Source of the DNA: Pseudarthrobacter sp. C4D7
Lineage (GTDB): Bacteria; Actinomycetota; Actinomycetes; Actinomycetales; Micrococcaceae
DNA length: 54,807 nucleotides
Assembly (NCBI RefSeq): GCF_013359725.1
Contig: NZ_JABFMW010000019.1
Span: forward strand, 30,121-84,927
Direction: 5' to 3'
Position numbers and translations under genes: made by a program. The notes beneath the pieces are model-generated. The model saw only the letters and a list, made by a program, of their open reading frames with translations, did not search any database and had not been told where the DNA came from. Positions 53,392-54,807 of this stretch are shown one piece after another (position 1 is the stretch's first letter; each line of letters begins with the position of its first letter).

Positions 53392-54632
53392 GGCGCCACG
53401 CTCTTTTGGAGCTCCTGAAGGTGGTCGCCCAGGGTACCGGTCACCGTCGGGTAGGGGACGACGTCGGCCGGGCGGGCGGAGATGCTCATCATCACCGCTG
53501 CGGCGGCCGCGGCAACCACCAGTACCCCAAGCAGCACGGCCAGCCAGATCCGCTGGTTCCGGGAGAGGCGGGGTTTTCGGACGCCCTTGGCTGCCGAACT
53601 GACGGCTGACCTCCCGGGCCTGGTTTCCGGGCTTGCTGACGCCAGGGCCGGCGTCCCAGCCCCGGTGGCGGCGGCTGCTTCCCGGACGTCGTCCACTGAC
53701 TCTTCGGCAGTAATGGTGGGCGGGCGGAAAGGCATGGCGGGCAGGACCCGGGTGGCTTCCGGAGCCAGTTGCCCCGGCGTGGACGCGGGGGAGACCAGGG
53801 CCTGGCGCAGCGCCGTTTCGATCTCCGCTGCCGTGGGCCGGTCAAGCGGCTCGAGGGTGGTCATGGAACGGATGAGGTCGGCCCATTCGGGCGGGACGTC
53901 GTCGGGAATTTCCGGGGCGCGATGGAGCCTGGCAACCGCGGATTCCACCGCGCTGCCGGGGTACTCCACGCTGCCCTTGATGCACTCCAGCAGCACCAGC
54001 CCGAAGGAGTAGATATCCGTGGCGGAGGACAGCGGCTTCCCCAGCGCCTGCTCCGGGCTGAGGTAGGCGGCGGTACCCACCATGGTGCCCGTTGCGGTGA
54101 GGCGGGTGGAGTCGACAATCCTGGCGATGCCAAAATCCGTGAGCTTGGGCCGCAGCGGTTCGCCCGGCCGGATCTGGACCAGGAGGATGTTGCCCGGCTT
54201 GATGTCCCGGTGGATGATGCCAAGGTCGTGGACGTATGCCAGGGCATCGGCTATGCCGGCGCCGATGACGGACAGCTCCTCCAGCGGGACCCTGCTGTGG
54301 CGGATCCTGGCGCGCAGGTCCTGGCCCTCCACGAGCTCCATGGTCAGGAAGGGCCGCGGTTCGTCCGGAATGCGGTCGTCGATCCCGGCGTCGAACAGCG
54401 TCACCAGGCCCGGGTGGTTGAGCGTGGCCAGGAGTTGGATTTCCGCTTCCTGCCGTTTGAGCTCGTCGGCGTCCGGTGCCTGGGGTGCGAAGAGCTTCAA
54501 CGCGACGTCGCGGCCCAGGTTTTCATCCCGCGCACAGTACACGGACGACATGCCGCCCCGGCCCACAACGTCACCCAAACGGTAGCGTCCGCCGACAACT
54601 TCATTCTTGGTGGAGCTAGGCAATTCCGCCAC
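53388..54632 (-). CDS. PknB-type membrane Ser/Thr protein kinase without PASTA domains
   Basis: A GTG start with GGAGGA upstream gives 414 residues. The kinase domain is at about 16-280: glycine loop VGRGGMSS, Lys46 in VALKLF, HRDIKPGNIL (141-150) and DFG (166-168), all intact. A Ser/Pro/Ala-rich linker and one transmembrane helix at about 362-382 follow. Only about 32 residues lie outside, with no PASTA repeat, so the external signal must be read by something else. The overlapping lipoprotein gene is the obvious partner. Substrates are unknown. Confidence 0.93.
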   Translation of the reverse strand: MAELPSSTKNEVVGGRYRLGDVVGRGGMSSVYCARDENLGRDVALKLFAPQAPDADELKRQEAEIQLLATLNHPGLVTLFDAGIDDRIPDEPRPFLTMELVEGQDLRARIRHSRVPLEELSVIGAGIADALAYVHDLGIIHRDIKPGNILLVQIRPGEPLRPKLTDFGIARIVDSTRLTATGTMVGTAAYLSPEQALGKPLSSATDIYSFGLVLLECIKGSVEYPGSAVESAVARLHRAPEIPDDVPPEWADLIRSMTTLEPLDRPTAAEIETALRQALVSPASTPGQLAPEATRVLPAMPFRPPTITAEESVDDVREAAAATGAGTPALASASPETRPGRSAVSSAAKGVRKPRLSRNQRIWLAVLLGVLVVAAAAAAVMMSISARPADVVPYPTVTGTLGDHLQELQKSVAP

Positions 54633-54676
54633 TATGACCGTTCCTCCCGGTGCGCTGCGGCACTGTCCTACCCCAA

Positions 54677-54682
54677 ATTATA
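54677..54682 (-). promoter_or_regulatory. Consensus -10 box for the kinase-lipoprotein operon
   Basis: On the minus strand the hexamer reads TATAAT, about 45 bases before the kinase GTG. No good -35 is seen. The rest of the sequence to the right edge (54683-54807) shows no gene. Confidence 0.55.
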
Positions 54683-54807
54683 CGGGCGGCAGGATCCACC
54701 CGGAGGTTGGCCAAGGCCTGCCCCCTGCAGGACGTCCTGTGCTGCGGCATCCGTTGATCCACCGCGCTAGTTGTAATTCCCACTGAGGTTGTGAACGCGG
54801 CTGATGG

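Overview
The window is GC-rich, densely coded actinobacterial chromosome. Gene content, codon bias towards G/C in third positions, many GTG starts and several leaderless-looking promoters point to the Micrococcaceae, most like Arthrobacter/Pseudarthrobacter. That assignment rests on overall gene content, not on a search. Most genes look like ordinary core or soil-lifestyle genes. One insertion around 17.4-20.5 kb is clearly foreign.

Layout. 1-6.7 kb: a secreted subtilisin (cut by the window edge), a GAF-domain regulator divergent from a two-gene oxidoreductase unit (NTF2-fused flavin monooxygenase plus butanediol-type dehydrogenase), and a GerMN-like lipoprotein. 6.8-14.0 kb: a Mg2+ P-type ATPase, a DevS-like sensor kinase convergent with an atypical DevR-like regulator, two small unknown proteins and a membrane protein. 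14.1-16.8 kb: a tandem SRPBCC protein and a flavoprotein/TfoX-like pair. 17.0-20.5 kb: cspA whose terminator loop has been split by a 3.0-kb IS3-family unit. The unit carries an ECF sigma factor and a membrane partner as passengers. 20.6-24.5 kb: gluconate regulator, kinase and permease, then an SDR. 24.5-29.3 kb: secreted phospholipase C-like enzyme, then MocR regulator/EamA exporter/PaiB-like protein. 29.3-30.4 kb: rRNA methyltransferase RlmC. 30.6-34.9 kb: amino-acid permease, two IclR regulators and homocysteine S-methyltransferase, tied together by a shared upstream motif. 34.9-43.0 kb: RibD-like reductase, GGDEF/EAL protein, GlsB-like protein, HAD phosphatase, UDP-glucose dehydrogenase with a GT4 glycosyltransferase, and a PRC-barrel protein. 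43.3-48.9 kb: PerM-like membrane protein, purN, an MFS transporter and purH. 49-54.8 kb: secreted trypsin-like protease with a relic behind it, monomeric isocitrate dehydrogenase, and a Ser/Thr kinase overlapping a lipoprotein gene.

The strongest observation is the 17430-20456 element. Its 25-bp terminal inverted repeats differ at one base. Removing the element and one TTT copy restores a perfect 19-bp stem with a TTTT loop, the expected cspA intrinsic terminator. The transposase is a normal OrfA/OrfB pair with a GGGAAAA slippery site, and its start region folds onto the terminal repeat. A decayed second end lies just beyond OrfB. This suggests that an ordinary 1.4-kb IS came to use a more distant end and so took in the sigma/membrane-protein pair. 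The second notable result is a 15-bp motif (14/15 identical) in front of both the permease and the mmuM-like gene, which predicts an S-methylmethionine/homocysteine regulon controlled by one or both IclR proteins.
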